DNA of 21,835 nt from an uncultured Bacilli bacterium (GTDB lineage: Bacteria > Bacillota_I > Bacilli_A > RF39 > UBA660), in the NCBI GenBank assembly GCA_947624535.1, contig CANQKU010000003.1, forward strand, positions 1-21,835, read 5' to 3'. Made by a program: the position numbers and the translations under genes. A model generated the notes under the pieces. It searched no databases. It was not told the DNA's origin and saw only the letters and a list, made by a program, of their open reading frames with translations. How positions within the stretch are numbered: position 1 is the stretch's first letter; each line of letters begins with the position of its first letter. This document shows, one piece after another, positions 21,782 through 21,835 of the stretch.

Positions 21782-21835
21782 GGACGATTAGCTCAGTTGG
21801 TTAGAGCACCTGCCTTACAAGCAGGGGGTCATAGG
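21782..21835 (+). tRNA. tRNA-Val (anticodon TAC), 3' end cut by window edge
   Basis: Acceptor arm GGACGAT, T8, A9, D-stem GCTC/GAGC with loop AGTTGGTTA, anticodon stem CCTGC/GCAGG and loop CTTACAA with anticodon TAC at 21816-21818. The window ends inside the T-stem. Confidence 0.95.

Overview
This is a very AT-rich stretch that looks like chromosome of a low-GC Firmicute. TGA is used as a normal stop (for example the Fic gene and the FAD/Rieske gene), so the code is 11, not the Mycoplasma code. Together with the sporulation sigma factor SigG, the YunB and YutH spore proteins and an anaerobic pyruvate formate-lyase operon, this points to a spore-forming or recently spore-forming anaerobic gut Bacillus of the Erysipelotrichia/RF39-like kind. 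The lineage is an inference from gene content; no rRNA is present to settle it. Most of the window reads as ordinary chromosome with tight gene packing. No stretch longer than about 300 bases lacks a gene, and I see no CRISPR array, insertion sequence or prophage block.

Layout. 1-2014: 3'-part of gpmI followed closely by a flavin reductase-rubredoxin fusion. 2021-3302: a convergent small membrane protein and an unrecognised gene with a good promoter. 3351-6212: M18 aminopeptidase and an FAD oxidoreductase with a C-terminal Rieske domain. 6320-7464: Fic protein behind a repeat-rich, probably regulated promoter. 7675-9142: N-terminal LarC half (no LarC2) and PlsC. 9131-10039 (minus) and 10139-11748 (plus): a hypothetical protein and a hypothetical-pseudouridine synthase operon, fired divergently from promoters that share a palindrome. 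11803-12498: membrane-anchored thioredoxin-like protein. 12551-14073: a frameshifted gene, sigG and ylmC. 14154-17091: pflB-pflA. 17128-18161: yunB, yutD. 18229-20030: DUF1292 protein and a large coiled-coil protein of unknown function. 20091-21219: yutH-like gene with an apparent AUA start, convergent with a NifU-domain gene. 21334-21696: S1-domain CvfD/YugI. 21782-end: partial tRNA-Val(TAC).

How it fits together. Two themes stand out. One is anaerobic redox and central metabolism: GpmI in glycolysis, PflB/PflA turning pyruvate into formate and acetyl-CoA, the flavin reductase-rubredoxin and FAD/Rieske proteins handling electrons or oxygen stress, and the NifU-type scaffold for Fe-S supply. 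The other is sporulation: sigG, ylmC, yunB and yutH, with yunB/yutD and yutH/NifU recalling the yun/yut neighbourhood of Bacillus subtilis.

The points most worth checking are the AUA start of the yutH-like gene, the terminator-like hairpin that swallows the sigG ribosome-binding site, the triple repeat and inverted repeat around the Fic promoter, the frameshift just upstream of sigG, and the stand-alone LarC1. I did not find a convincing wholly new multi-gene system.
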